From Otis tarda (lineage: Eukaryota; Chordata; Aves; Otidiformes; Otididae): a stretch of 64,000 nucleotides of DNA. Shown piece by piece: positions 12,401 through 27,400 of the stretch. A program made the translations under genes and the position numbers. Location of the stretch: assembly GCA_026413225.1 (NCBI GenBank), contig CM048552.1, positions 199,157,553 through 199,221,552 on the forward strand. Reading direction: 5' to 3'. Numbering within the stretch: the stretch's first letter is position 1; each line of letters begins with the position of its first letter. The notes under the pieces were generated by a model that saw only the letters and a program-made list of their open reading frames with translations, was not told where the DNA came from and ran no database searches.

Positions 12401-15400
12401 GTAGTACAAAAGTGGTAGCAGGAGTACAAATTATGTATTTCCCACCCCCGTGCCACTTACAGAATGTCTGCTGAAAGTGATTTAGCGTTGGTGCTTCTGG
12501 AGCAACATTGTAGAAATGCGTCTTCAGAGCTCCACTCACAAGCAGGTTGTACGCGAGGTCTGTGATGTTAATGCCCACGATAGCAAAAGAATAGCTGTAA
12601 GAAAAAGCAGCAGCAATATTTGTGAAGAGTTTGTTGTCTTTCAGCACACTATGAGAAACACTGATGACACCAACACTACAGATTGTGTGCTACTGAGGTG
12701 TATGAATTCTCTCCCTTGTGAGCTTCCAAGGTGGAGTGGTGGAAAACAAGAAAAACATTTATCCTGCCTGCTTCGTACACTCTAACTGCAGTGTTTCCCT
12801 TGTGAAACATATGGTCTCAGTGAAAACAGGAGATTCACCACTGTGCCAGCATTTTCAGTGGAGCAGCACAGACTCATTCCTACAGGATAAGAAGCAGCAC
12901 AGGCATCCCTGTGCTCCTGCGCTTCCCTCTGACACAGGGCAAGCTCTCCACATCGTGGCTGCATCTGCAGGGTGACCCATCGTTTGGTATTCTAACCCAT
13001 CTGTCCAACTGGATTTATTCATTATCCACAGTTAGGAACATCAGATTTCAACAATCAGTCCTATAAAGCCATTCAGATGGCTAAAAGCCTGTGAAAAAGA
13101 TCCAGCTGAGTCACCTCCAATTTCCTCCTAACAGAGAGCGAGATACACAGGCCAGAAATCAGGCAAAAACTTAAATCGGAGCATGGTGGAAACAAAAATA
13201 AGAAAATCAGACCCATGAAGCAAAACTCTGTCCTCTTAAGAGACATCAACAAGGACAGTATATTTAGGCACAACAGAACTCAGATATCCAAAGTATATCT
13301 TAATTTGTGAGCCTGTTGTATAGAGAACTTGACATTTCTGGCAGTGACTGCTTCTCAGGAAAACACATGAAGTCCCACACTGACATTTAGCGATAAAAGC
13401 AAACTTGTTTATTTATATAGTGATTTTTTTTCCTCCTCTAAACACAGCTGTCTTCTGTAGATTATCCTAGGTATTTTTTCAATTATTTCTATAAAGCAAA
13501 ATGAAATATTTCTCCCTTTTTTTTAACCTTTGACATATTTCGGGAGGGAAAAAAAATGCAACATGAGGCTTAATGGCAAGTTTCACAGAAAAAAAAAATA
13601 CCAGCATTACAATGTTGTATTACAGATTTTCAGATACACTCATAAGGAACATCCAGTTCCATACTCATGAATAATGCAGCTATACCAAACCCACTGCTTA
13701 AGAAGAAAAAAAGCTCACTGCTATTTCTTTCCTGTTATACTTTCCTGAAAGCAGATCAGAATCCATCTCTGATAATAAGTGAAACTTGATCACATTATGC
13801 ATGAAGAAGAATTAAACATATTCATCACTGCACTACTCATAAAACAGAGAAAGTTTCTTCTTGCTACAGCATTTTTGGGTTATTTTTCCCAACTCTTACT
13901 TCTAACTGTTTTTCCTGTAATCTTTGATCAAAATCAAGGTGTGGGTTAAGACAGTACATGTTAGTATGTGCACTGAAATAACTTTTAAAAAGTGACCAGG
14001 AAATACATTTTTCCCCTCAAATATACAGCATCATTGTTAACTGTTGTGTTCGTGGCAGCTTTAAAAGACTTTTAACTTACCCGATCGCCTTATCAAACTT
14101 TTTCTTCTCCCATTCAGCTTTGCTTAATTGGCTGGGGGATGGGAAAGAAAAAAAAAAAATCCAGACATTGACAAATATTTTCTTTCAATTTCTTTGCTGT
14201 TCTAACACTGACTGAACAGGGTATTTTACCTCTGTTGATATGGCTAATCACATTTAACCCTGCTTCTGACTGAAAAGATGTATAAAAAGACTTAAAATGG
14301 GTAACTGGCTTTACAGCATCACAGATAAACTTCTCTCATCATTACAAAGTATATGCCTACATCAATGCTTTCAATAGAAGTGTTATTTTCTATACTGACG
14401 AGAAAGATGATCCACCTCAATTAAGTCTGAGCTACACAATAAGTTGAAAATATTACATTTCTTTTAACTAATCAAAGATTATTTTAGCCTTTTGTGTTCT
14501 TGAAGATATAGGCAACTGGAGGCATGATTCACCTGATGAGGCACACATAAAAAATACTCCTCTGCTAGAAAGTTTTATGTCCAAACTGCAAACCCCAGAA
14601 CAGCCAAAAATAAGGAACAGTATTTCCTATTATTTGGCACAATAACGTAGAGGTTTTCAAGGACACAGAAGGTCCCTCACTTAAAACAGAATTGCTTAGT
14701 GAACTGTTTAGTTCTAGATAAATTTCTGTTCAACATTTTCATTTAAAAGAGCTGCCTCATGCAACCAGTCAGCCAACATCCCATTAACCAGGCTTTAGCT
14801 GTACCTGCTTGAATGGAGTAAGTTTAGCAGAAATCACTGCCCGCATTTATCAGTGGATAAATGTGGGCAGGGAAACAACCCTAACCAGTGGGCTACAACT
14901 TAGACATGCCTGTGGGAGCTTTGCCTTAGTAAAGCAAATCTGAGCTTGCAGGGTTTGATCCTAAATTATAGACAGTTATGTGTGAAAGTGTCTTTCTTGG
15001 ACTATACTTGAACCACAATAATTATATATTACACTGAAGACAATCCCCTCAACTTCACATAAATATGGTGTTTAAAAATTGCTGTCATTAAGTATTAAAG
15101 ATGCTAATAGGTTTGTACCCATCCTGACCTGAGTGCTACCAGGCGGCACGCGTGAGGACAAGACTTCTCCTCTTAAATAGCTTGGTGTACAGGAATATAC
15201 TCATTCTCTAAAATCTCAGCCACTTTGTATGTTATGGCACAACATCAGTTAAAAAAAACCCAATAAATGCTGAATAATAAAGGTGGATAAGCACTACAAT
15301 TCAACAGAAATAGAAACTACATTGATCATGATCACATGGGAAACCAGCACAGCTGCTAAGCAACCACACCAGGAAGAACACCACGGGCACCACCAGCAGC

Positions 15401-18400
15401 ATCTATCTTCTACCAAATGCTCTTTCAAGCAATAGGAAGACCATCCTTGGTAATCAAACATGTAAATGAAGAAGACTAATGGGATTCCCTGCTGCACAGC
15501 CCCAGCACTGAATACTCAGCATCTGGGTAGTATAGTTTGGTTTCCCATGTAAGAGTTCAGTTAAACAATAATCTTGGCTATTTTCTATACTGCTGCTTGA
15601 GCATCATGACAATCCCTGTTCATCAGCACACAGTAATAAAAATTATCCATGGGCAACACAATATGTAAAGGCAAGACTGGCATTGTGGTGGATGCTTGTA
15701 GGAGACAGCGAATGCCAATACTTAAAAGAAACCCCAGAAAAAGTAAATTTGAGGGCTGACCCTCAGGCTCAAGGTCTGTTGGTTTACACTCCCCCTTGGC
15801 CAACCTTCCCAGTGCTTATCCCAGAATTAACAGTGGGAACTCAGCCACAAAATACTGAGGAGATCAAAAGCTTCACAGAATTCAGATGTGGATCTGCCCT
15901 TGGATACCTAACACTATTGACAAAAGAAAAATGTCTTTTGAGGCAACTGATTACTATGAAACCGGCTACGAGGCATTTCTGGCCCCCTCTTCAGTAACTA
16001 CAGAATAAATCTCCTATTCACAAATAGTTCATAACACACAATTTTGCCACTTGAAGGTACCTGATCTCTCAAGAGTCAGGACATTGGCCAGATTTGACCA
16101 ATTATTAGTCAAGGTAGCCAGAGTATGTGAATAGAAATCAAGAGGCTCTTCAACTGTACTAACAAACCCTCGGCTTAGGCTACTTTTAATTATCCAGTCA
16201 GTCACAGCTGTTGTAACCATAGTGGCACTGCTTAGACTTTTTTTCCTACAGGTAAAAGTCGCACAAAATTTGTTGGTTAAGCCTGGTACTAAATAGGTCT
16301 AAAATATAGTGCTTTAGCTACATCAGGCAAGGTGGATTTCACTCTTTATAGATAAGCATGCTCAAATGTACCTAGTGTTACACCATCAGCTATGTTTGAG
16401 TTAACTTTAGATAAAGGAATATGGATCTCTTGGTGTTGCAACAAAGATTTTCAGTTTATAACGTGCCAGATTGCAGTATGGTTTGATCTTTATTTATATG
16501 TAGGGTCTCATAAAACTAAGAGAAAAGAAAAAAAAATACCTTAGTTCCTTCTTAGTGACTTCCCTTCATTATGAAAAGACAAAAAGAAAGGTAAATAAAA
16601 ATACAAAATCACTTGAAATTAAGTGTTAAATGTTTTCAGTTAACTTCAAGTTTAACTATTTCTAAGATTCAGTATACAAGTTTCTCTTGGATTTGATCAG
16701 TTTTCAGGATCAGCACTTGAAAACAGATAGCATGTGGCAATACCCAAACATATGCCCAACAAAAAGAAAAAAAAAAACCCGCCCCCTCCCCAAAACACCA
16801 GCCAGCCCAGTGCTCTCAAATTCCTTCTTCTGATCTCAAGCATTACCTGTATTTAGGCTGAAGAGAATCACAGAGAACTTGCTGAGCTATCTCAGTGTCT
16901 TGTTCGGCAAAATACCTGCAGATATATATGTTTAAGGTGAATTGTTAAAGAAACAACAACAACAAAAAAAGCATCTTAAGTCACACTAAGCTGTCCATAC
17001 GCACCCTTTTAAAGGTCACTACATGTGTTATGCAGTATAAATAGCATTTAACATGTTAAATTCACTAAGCTACCACTCAGACCCCCAAAACAAAAGACAA
17101 AAGCAGCCTCAAATTACAAGTGCAATCCCATAAGCGCTTAGTGAATGCATGTTACCAAAGCCCTCTTTCTACCCACCCTACAGAAAATCAGTTGCTTATT
17201 CCTAGAGCATGTTGGCTGCTGAGCTCAAGAGAAAGTTCAGGCTTCTTGACCTGGCAGATTCATTAAGCAAGACGAGTCATCACAGGGGATTAAGAAATTA
17301 AATACATGGTAGGGATTAATCTTCAATGGAAGTTCAAAGCTCGAGTCAAGAGTCCAGATCCTCAACTAAGCTTTGCTAGAGAATGACATACGGACAGTGA
17401 ATGATTTATGTCCTTCAATCTGTAAAAGTAGAAAATATTCTTTTTCCCCCTCATAGGGTGAGGTTATCTTATCAAGTGTTTCTAAGTTATGTAACTACCT
17501 GCAGTAGATACAAGGGCAGGAGGAAATAACAAGCATTGATGGATTCCCAAATTACCAATCACAGATATGGTACTAACGCCTGGTGCACGTGAGGTGGAAG
17601 GAAATTGTGATGTAAACTCACTGCTTAATTTTGGGTATCAACAGAAATTGAAGTAGTCCAACTACAGAAGTCTACCACAGTGGCTGGATTTCAAGTGTTC
17701 TGCCTAAGAATTCAGCATGCAATTCCCAAGCAAGAAAGCTAAGCAGTAACATAACCCTCCCACCCACTCATTTCCAGGGCATTTTGTTTAAGGAGATCTA
17801 GATATTGGTGAAAACCTACTTTACAGTTTCTTTCTTGTGGGAAGAAAGTGTTAGCTTACTGTGTCACAGAAAAATGTAAAAAAGGGCTCAGCAAATGGTA
17901 TTACCAAGTTGAATTAGGAATCCTGAAAGAAAGGAGACCCCCTTCCAGAAAGGAAATCCCCTCAAAATTGGGCTGGAAAATAAATTCTTTCAGTTTTTGA
18001 TACGAAGTTCTTAACACTTTTATAAGTTATTCCCACTAACTTGCTAAAAATCTTCGCATAAATCTGCTTTTCATGACTTCAGACACATGTAAATCCATCT
18101 GCAGAGGAACATACTTACACTAAGTTATATAAGCCCAGGAGACCCATCCCTCTAAAGTCTGTTTTAGGATCGTCACCTTGGAAACCAATTTCACACCACT
18201 GCTTTGAAATCCGAGCATTCAGTGGTGAATTGGGCTTCAAGCATTTCCACAACTAGAAAGATTACAGGTAAAATATAATTAAACTTCCACACATTAGCAT
18301 GACTTTTCCTTTTTGTTTTTAAACCAAGTTAATTTCTTGTGCAATGGCATGGCATTGCTATTGCAGCAACACAAACATAAAAGCAAATGAAATTCCCAGG

Positions 18401-21400
18401 GGTGAGGAGGGGGAAATCCCAAACCACTCTTAAATATTGCAGATGTTTCACCCTACAGGGCCCTTCTAACTCGATCTGCAGCTCTCTAATGTCTCACAGA
18501 AGGAATAATTTTGTTCCCGCTTTGTGCGTCAAACTAGCGTCTGCCTCCATAAGCACAGAGACAGGAATGGGCTGGATTTGGCTGTAAATCACTAACAGAG
18601 CAGCAGGCAATCAGCCCTCAAGTCCCTGAGGCTCTGCAGCAATCTTTTCTTCAGCATCTTTTGTAAGTCTCTGGAAGGGTTATAAATCAAGAGTGCTGAC
18701 TTGGCTACCACAGTGCTGAAAAGCAAATCAGAGGAAAAAAAAAAAAAATCCATACAAGAATAGCATGTGCCACCTTCATATTTAACTAACGGGTGAATCA
18801 TTCATTGATCTCACATTAAAAGAAAAAGACAAAGTGATTTAACAAGCCCGATCCTCAGCTGGAATAAATCCACTCAGCTGTGCCAGTCCAGTGACTTTAG
18901 TGCCTAAATATCATGTTGCTAGGCACCTAAAAGCAGCTTCAATTGACATGTCTGACAAACACATCTTTCCACACACTTCGTGCCATATCACAAACTCACC
19001 CTGTCCAAAGTGTATTAAGAAATTAAGTGTTCTCCATAAACCATGAGTTTGTGAGTAGGGCCTCAAGAAATGCACTTAGACAAAGCCTACCCAAGGGAAA
19101 GAACTGTATGCACATTTCCCAAATAAACAACTCAGAAATAGTATTAATTTTAGCAATTCTAACAGCATTTAAAATGAAGTGCCTTAGGAAGGTTAAAACT
19201 TTAATGATTTCACTGAATAAAGCATCATTGTTTAAATCATATTTGCTATCTTTCTTGTTCACCCATCGACAGTAAATACAGTATTATTCATTAGTTCAAT
19301 CACATTAAGTTAATCTCTCTCTCATTCATAAAGAGCCTTCCTGCAAAACATGAATAAATTATAGACATTAGGAACTTGAATTACCCATTGCAGAGATCAC
19401 ATAGCAGAATACCTAGAAGGAATGAAAACCAACCGGTCTATTCTTCCCCAGTGTGGGCTGGAAACTGAATTAAACCCTTGGACACGTTTCCATTTTACAT
19501 GAGAAATTGCAAAAGCAAAATGCTTGCTGTAAACAAGTGCTAATACAGGTTACAGTAGAGGCAGATGGTGAAACTGATACCGTCTTTAACATCACAAATG
19601 TTACAGCATAAGCTGCACTGTTTAATCTCCCCTCCAAAAAATGTTGTTTCCATTCTGCTTTTATTCTCATGCAGTTGTGTTTTGAAAGCACGTATGTGAC
19701 TACAGATAATTGCTGATGTGATTCTTAGGAGCATCTAAGAACGAGGACCTTGCCCTCACATGCTGGCTGGCTGGGAAGGAGAGCACAGTCAGTTCCTTGG
19801 TGCTTCTCACCTGTGGTCCTATCCTCAGACCCAACTTCTTGTTCTCTGGGCAGTGTAGATGCCCAATGTACTTAGGAACGCTTTCCTGAAGCCAAAGGCC
19901 CTCATTAAATCTGCAGTCAGGTACCTGGTATTTTCAAGGACTGATATTGTAGGCTGGCACTTGGATCTGCCACCTCGAAGACACAGGCTTCCTCGTTGGG
20001 TAAATCTGTGTGTCCTTTTAGCTAAAGCCCTCTCTACCCCCAGAAATTTGTGCTTTTGGCTGCCCAGGGGCAGGACTTGAACAGGAGGAGTCCATCTGCT
20101 CTATCCTACCTGGCGGCTAGTGGACTCCTTCAGGGACAGCTCTGAATTTTGACTCCTCCTCAGCAAAACTCCCACCTCCCAGAAAGGTGTCAACCTTAAA
20201 GACAGCTTTCCAGACACTCTTTGACCATTTGAAGCATTTTTTAGAAAGAGTTATTTGCATCCATAAGTGCTTATATAAGATACCTACTGGGATTTTCGGA
20301 AGTACCTGAAAGCCCACGTAATGAAAGTAAAATTTCCAGAAGCTCCCACTGTAACTTGTGTAAACCACTACACTGCAAGCTAGAGCGCGGAAGGCAGCTT
20401 CATCATGTGCTGCAAAAATCCCAAAGTGCCAAAGTCGGATAGGGGCAGAAGCACAGTTAGTGTTTGAGTTTTCAATACTTTTGTTTAAAATAACTAAAAA
20501 AAACAAAACAAACCCCACAACAAACAGGTGATATGTTTTTGTAAGACCTCTGAAAATTCTGTAAGAAGACATTTTCCTTCAAGATAAGCTCATTATCGCT
20601 AATTTATGGGGGTTTTTTTTTGCCATTTCTCTGAAGCATCTTGTACTAGCTATGGTAAGAAACAGGATCAGAAGTAGTACCGGGACTTGCTATTAAGACT
20701 ATTTTCCACCCCCTTTATACTCTCCTCAATTCCTGTCAAATATAAGAGTTCTCTACCTCTCCCTCTGCTTATGGCTTCAAGATCATCTTCCTGAAAAAAT
20801 ACTTTTATTATCTGCTCCAGTGCAAGGTTTTCCTGAAAGCAAGAAGCAAGTAAAACCCAATTGGTATGTTTTTCATCACTCTGTATGTATTATCTGAAGA
20901 ATTATTTCATTTTGTTTTCATTTGAAAATATATTTGGTAAATATAAATGTGCAAGTCATCATCTCCCACCCTTCCATCCCACACAATGAAAGCTAGACGT
21001 ATGCCATTGGGATACACATACAATATTGTCGAAAATACAAGAAATTTAAGAAAAAAAAATGTTTATTCTAGTTAAGAGAGAAAAATAACCCTTCTCATGT
21101 TGAAAAAAGGTGTACTGAAGCAGGATATAGGGCTGTTTTTCCAGAGCTCATAGTGCAGAGCTGTTATCTGCAGTAAGAGCTGAGTATCCAGTGCCTAGCT
21201 TAATATGCTGTATAGCCTTATCTTAAAACAGGTACACGATGGAGGAAGGCAACAATACCTCTCTACATTTTAAAGAGGTTTATAAACCAGGCTGTTTGGA
21301 GCTGACATGAATAAAGGATGCCCTCTGAATACCTCTTAACCACCTACTTTCAGAAGCATTTCCTCATGTTGCGGATTCTCTGAATCGTATGGCTCTCTGC

Positions 21401-24400
21401 GCAGCTTTTCAACCTCTGCAATCAGATTTCTGTACCCCACAATCTGCAGCAGGCATGCCTGAAGAGATACTCCTAACCTGAGGAGGGAAAAATGGAGCAA
21501 CACAATCCAATGCAACCATACGTAGCCATGAAACAGCACTACCGCATACATATCCGTTTAATTCACGAGTAAAGTTACATCAATAAATCAATAGTCTAAC
21601 ACTTTAATTACAATGGGACAACTCCCAAGAGATCAGTATTAAACAAGGCCTTGTAAAATACATAGTCTTATTTATTGCCTTCCTTAGATGATAAGATTTG
21701 GGATTTTTTTTTAAACTTTGAACAGTTAATTTTCACATTGAAATCTCGTTATAAAAAATACACAGCAGCATTGAACGCCTGCAACAAGCACATCACTAAA
21801 TCTTTCCCCTTATTCAAACGGCAGCTTCTCAGACAATGCCCTGAGACCAGAGATGTGAACTTAAAAAGGGATAAGGGGGAGAAGAAACTCAGCAAAAAGC
21901 TAAAAATACTCATTTTGCTTCCATGTCACAAAAGCTAACATAAAGAAGTCAAAAACTCGAAGCAGTGTAGTTCAAAGATCTACCTCTAGGCAGCTTTTTT
22001 TTTGGTCTCATGTTAAGAATCACTATAATGGCTCTCTTCTCATTATAATGCAGATTTTATGTTTCCTTTTTTACATTTCCCGATGCATCATTTTAAAAAA
22101 AAAAAAAAAAAACAAAAACAAAACAAAAAGAAAACCACAACAAAAAACCACCCAATCAAATAGCAAAATCCAAAACACACACCAAAAAACCTCAACTCCC
22201 TAAAAAAACTGAAACAAACAAAAAAATGCCCAAATCCCCACTAAATACGTGGCTTCCAAGGCTTTAAATTACAACGGCTTATTCAGTTTTAGTTAAGGTT
22301 TTATAATAAATTCAAGTTATGCAGTATGTAACTGCCACGGTCATAAGAATATTTAATTATATATGGGAATAAATCCTTTAATTTTTAATAATGTCTGAAA
22401 TTATCAGAATGCCTAGTACAATTTGGGAGGGCACAGCTAAATCTGTACCCTCATTTCTCTGTGGAACACAAGCTGCATGGATATTAAGCCGCAGCGGTTC
22501 CTCGTCTGTCCTGTCTGATGTACTGAAACATTTTGTTTATTCCATAATACTGTTAAATTTTCTGAGCAGAAGGATTTTCACTGCTTATCTTTTGAGATTA
22601 ATCTACAGAATCAGAGATGTTATCATTAGGCCATTTCTCTTGCTGCAATTTCATGCTATTCGGGGCTACAACCCTTTCAGAATAACCTATGCAGTGTTTT
22701 TGCTGTTTGTTTTTTTTTACATGCTATATCCTACAGTTTCCCAGAAAGGCTGCATTTCAAAGAAAGCTGCAAAGCCTGACAAGACCGTGTGTGAATTGCT
22801 ATAGTGCATCACGAAACCACAGCCATAATGTTTTTAACTACTCTATAACCTCAGCGTAGTTTCGAGCAGAACACCACAGGCAGTGGCACAGCAGAGCAAT
22901 CTTTTATTTAAAAAAAACCCTGTGTTTTTAAAGTTCCACGTTGCACACCCTATACAAAGCAAGCCACGTTTGCACATTATCTAAAGCCAGTCAGGTGCTC
23001 CATGCATTCATGGGGGGATAGGGGGGCTGGAATTAGTTTCCCCACTCTCCTTTCCATTAAGCTTTTGCTCTCCTCCATGCCAAACAGAGGATGCAGGTGA
23101 GCTGCTGATGCCCCACACCTCCTTCCTGCCACCCTTGTGCTGGTGGTGGCAGTTCTCAGAGCACAGGAGCAACCTACCTTGGGTTTGCATCCCACCACAC
23201 TCAGCTCCAGGTGCTCCACAAGATGGAGATGAGTCCAAAACTGGGAGTATTTAATGGACTGCTTCCATAGTTAGTGTAGACTGCATGTGTCACCACCTGG
23301 TTATTCAACCTACTTGCTCCCACCACTAAACAGACACGCTTATCTCAGAGGCATTGATAAAGGGATATTACTGTGGTTCTCCTCCTTTTCACGTAGTGGC
23401 AGCACACAGCCTTCAAGAACAGCTCAGTGCAAGCACCCCTGGGATGCTAGTTCAGCTCTGCGAAGATGCTACATTAACAAAAATGACTGCATACAGATTT
23501 GCAGAAACACATATAATATGACACAGGTCCCCTTGTCCTTACCCCAGGAGATTTCAAGTCTCTACTACGCAAGGGAAAACCAGAGCTTCTAAACAAGACA
23601 GTCTGGATGCAGGTTTTTTCTGTTCAAGAGTAGGCAAGTCAATGGATTTTCCTTAATCATGTCTAAAGAAATAGCTGACTTGCTTTTGCTGAAATTTCTC
23701 TAGAAAACTTCAGTATAAAATAAATGGCTGACACGTAAAACTTCAGTGCAGATGCTTAAAGTTTAGTAGAGCTATGATTAATTTAATATAAGGAGCAATT
23801 TAGTGGCACAGTGTGTTTCTATGTATGTGGCACCATCTTGCACATCCCAGCCCCCCATCGTCACTGTTTTGAAAAGGTGGGGGGGGGGTCGGGGGGAGGC
23901 AGCAGGTGGGATGAAAGACGCAGTCCTGTAAAATGCTGAATGCAAGGGTTCTAGTCCAAAAACAATTAAGCATTCACTCTGTGCTAAGCATATGAATACA
24001 ACCTGGATTAAACACAAAATAGTTTAGGGATGGTGTGGGGGTTTTTTTGTTGGGTGTTTTTTTTTGTTGTTGTTTTTGGTTTTTAATATTAGGACTACAT
24101 CACTCAAAACGTAGCTTAAGGTTTGAATCTTGCCTGATTCAAGCAAGCAGAAGTCATTTGCACCTCTGCAAGACAGCATTTCTTCAGAGGCCAAAGGCAA
24201 TGCTACGAGGAGAATCAGATCGTGGTCTCCAGTGTCACACAAAATACTATCTTAATGAATTTTCTTGGAATTATTTCACCCAGTTACCCAAGGGTCCAAT
24301 ACTGAGAAGGGAGTACTTCAATCAGCTTGATTGCTAATGCTACAGTTACTGATGTCCACAGGCCAGGCTTTGAGCTGTGCATGTTTACATCCTGCAGGTT

Positions 24401-27400
24401 TTCCCTCATAGGTCATCATCACTAATTTTACCATTGCAGATTTTTTTTCCTGAATTTCAGTTATCAACATGCTGTGCAATACAAGAGTTCCAGAGTTGGG
24501 ACACCCTCCTCAGACGGGCAGCCTCTCAGCATGGCCTTGCATCCACTTGAAACAGCTGCTCTTTCATCCATCCTCCCTTTGAAGGTCATGTGGGCAAGGT
24601 CCCATGAAGTGATACCCCTAGAAAAGCTCTGGGCCCACTCCTAGAAAAACTTCACAGGGCACTCATCTACAAAAAATGTTTTTGTTTTCTTTCTCTTATT
24701 TTCTTCCCTTCTTTAATGGTTGAGGGACCATTTTGAATCCAGGTGGACAGTGGTTATGTCCACAACAGTTGTCTCTCAAGTTAGAGACACAGTGTGCTCT
24801 ATTTCCTTTATGATCAGTGAAGCCTCATTTTAAGACTACTCAGTTACTATCCTTTTAACTGGAATGGGGGAAGTCTGGAGGGGTCATTCCTGTAATGAGA
24901 CAAAACAATTTATATTTTTCCAACTGAGCTTTTGTTTTTTGTTGCTGTGGCAAGACCTTAGAACCATCTTAAATGTTGATGCTGCTAATCACTTAAAAAA
25001 AACCCAACAAAACAAACAACAGCTATCAATTTGTGGATGTCCATTTGGGATTATGTACATCAACTTCAAGCTTGGGAAGAGGAGAGAAGCTCAGATGATC
25101 AACTGAATAATACAACTCTCTACATTTCTCCCATTGATTCCTGATCTAGACCATCTTCTGCCTTAAGCTAGGGGCTGAGAGGTAAAGCAACCACAAAAAT
25201 GTAACCACTTACTCTTGAAATACACCCTTGTAAATGTAATGGTTTGTTGTAAATCTGTTCTTACCACTCATGTCTTGTGGCATTAAAAGATATCAGCTAT
25301 GTCATACTGTTAAAATTTGCGTTTGGATAATTCAAAGCAGTTTTAAAAGGTAAACTTTTTATATCTCTTTATACTGTTTATATCAGTTACACCAGGATGA
25401 TTTCTTCCCTGCTCAAAAGACTGCATACAGCCTTACTAAGAAGCCATCACTGTCACTGCCAGGACCATCTGCCTTGGTGGTATTTTATCCCTAGAGAAGT
25501 GGCCCCCACAAATCAATGCATCAATAGTATACTAAGACAGCATGATTCAGGAAGCCACTAGATAAAGAGACTCAGGACTTGCCTATTACAGTTGCTATAA
25601 AAGATCATTCATTTTTCCATCAGCTTTTTGACAGCAAAGCTTAAGTTGTAGTTTTACGCTGAGAGATAGAATTCATCTTCAAATTGTGTGCCACAATAGT
25701 ATGGAGAACCAGTTCTCCATGGACCTAGGCTCTGAAAAAATAAACAATTCTATTTGTTTTGTAAGGAAACCATGAACTTACTGTGGATTTATGTCTGGAT
25801 TAATCCTTTTCAGTTCCATTATGTCATCTATAGTTTTTTCAATAGCATCAGGGTGAACACTTACTGAAGTTTGCAGCCGCTAAAAATAAAGGTTTTAAAC
25901 ACATATTAATTCTTATGGAAGCTACTCTTCAATAGAAGTTAACAAGGCTAAATTTGATGCCCCAAAGTTTCTAGATTAAGAGCCCAGAAGATATATACAC
26001 ATACACACACACACACACTTTTCCAGTCTGTTCAACCCCACTGACTAGTTGCAGAGCAATAGCCCTATAATAACTCAAGTTGCTTCCCCATGCCCTTGTA
26101 GTCAGTCTATTCAATTTCTGTAGCGGCTGCCAGAGAAGATTATTTGCACTGAGGCCTTTGATCAGGAAGCAGCTTCAGACCATCTGCCTAATCTGTTGCC
26201 CCCTTGATTCCATCAGTGCCACAGCGTGCTTGTCCTTGGAGCACAGGACGCTCTTCCTGACTTAGCAAGATCACCCGCTATTGTGGACACGGCATCCTCT
26301 TCGGCAGAAGATGGTTTTAATTTAAAATCATATCAAATCATAAAGTTATTTTTGGGGGTGAGCAAACAGCAGACTGAACAAACCAACTGCACAGGTCACA
26401 ACAGAAAATGTGAATGATGAGATCTTTCACTCACCTTACTTTTTGAACCTTTCAGTGATGCCTCTGTAAGAGAACAGTATTTGAAAGCATCATGTCAGAC
26501 AAGCTAAGTTTATACTGGATTCATTTAACAATTTATTTATTTATTTATTTATAAGAATGAAGTCATACTACTTTTGCACACGCAGAAAGGTACAAAGGCA
26601 TGCAGAGACAAGTATTTTGCCGTTACCTATTTTCATAGTTCTGGCTGCTCCAGGTTTGGTATTGTAACAGATCCTTTGCAATTCACATCGACCTGTTAGC
26701 TTCCTGACCACGAATTTCAGGCAGCGCCACAAGCATTTGCAGTAGAAGTACAGGCATACCTGGACAAACATCCTGACAAAAAGAGAAGCCTGAAAATAAG
26801 AGTCTTGAGCAGAGTTTGTTTCAACAACGGCACCACCCAGACAGAAGGTACTTCCTCACCCCAAATTCCCATTGCCTAAGGGCACCCTTAAAGCAAGAGC
26901 AGCATTCACACTGCAAATGTTTATCCTGTTAAGTGTTAAATCATGCTTTTTAGTCTTACCCAACAATGAAATACCATGCACAAAGCACCAGAACTGGAAG
27001 TACAGAATAAATCAACTTCAGAGTTCTCAAAAGAATATTTCTAGGCAACTCTTTGTCCTCTTAAAATAAAGAGCTGTATAGTTCCTATTAATGCTTTGAG
27101 GAAACAGGACCACATGAGAAGGGAGCACAGCTCACCCTGCTATGGCTGCTGAGGATCCAGGGAGCCACTACACCCTGACTTCGCTTTGCCTCTGCATCCA
27201 ACTGCTCCAAGCAGAGTGGCTGTTTATCCTGACAAACATGAATCAACACTCACGTCAGGTCCCTAGGAGTGGGGTGATGATTCAGGAAACCAAAGCTTCC
27301 CCCCTTCACGAGAGGGGGCATTTAAGAACCTGTCCTGAGGACAGCCAGTTCTTCCCAAGATTGGCTTTTATACACCACTGATGCTGTGCAATTTCTCAAA

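Noticed and set aside
20117..20572. 151-codon minus-strand frame in ELMOD1 intron 6
   Set aside because: No domain; length is within what chance allows across six frames of AT-rich DNA.
22391..22804. 137-codon plus-strand frame with hydrophobic stretches in ELMOD1 intron 5
   Set aside because: T-rich DNA gives Phe/Leu/Ile-rich translations that mimic membrane segments; no family recognised and no promoter seen.
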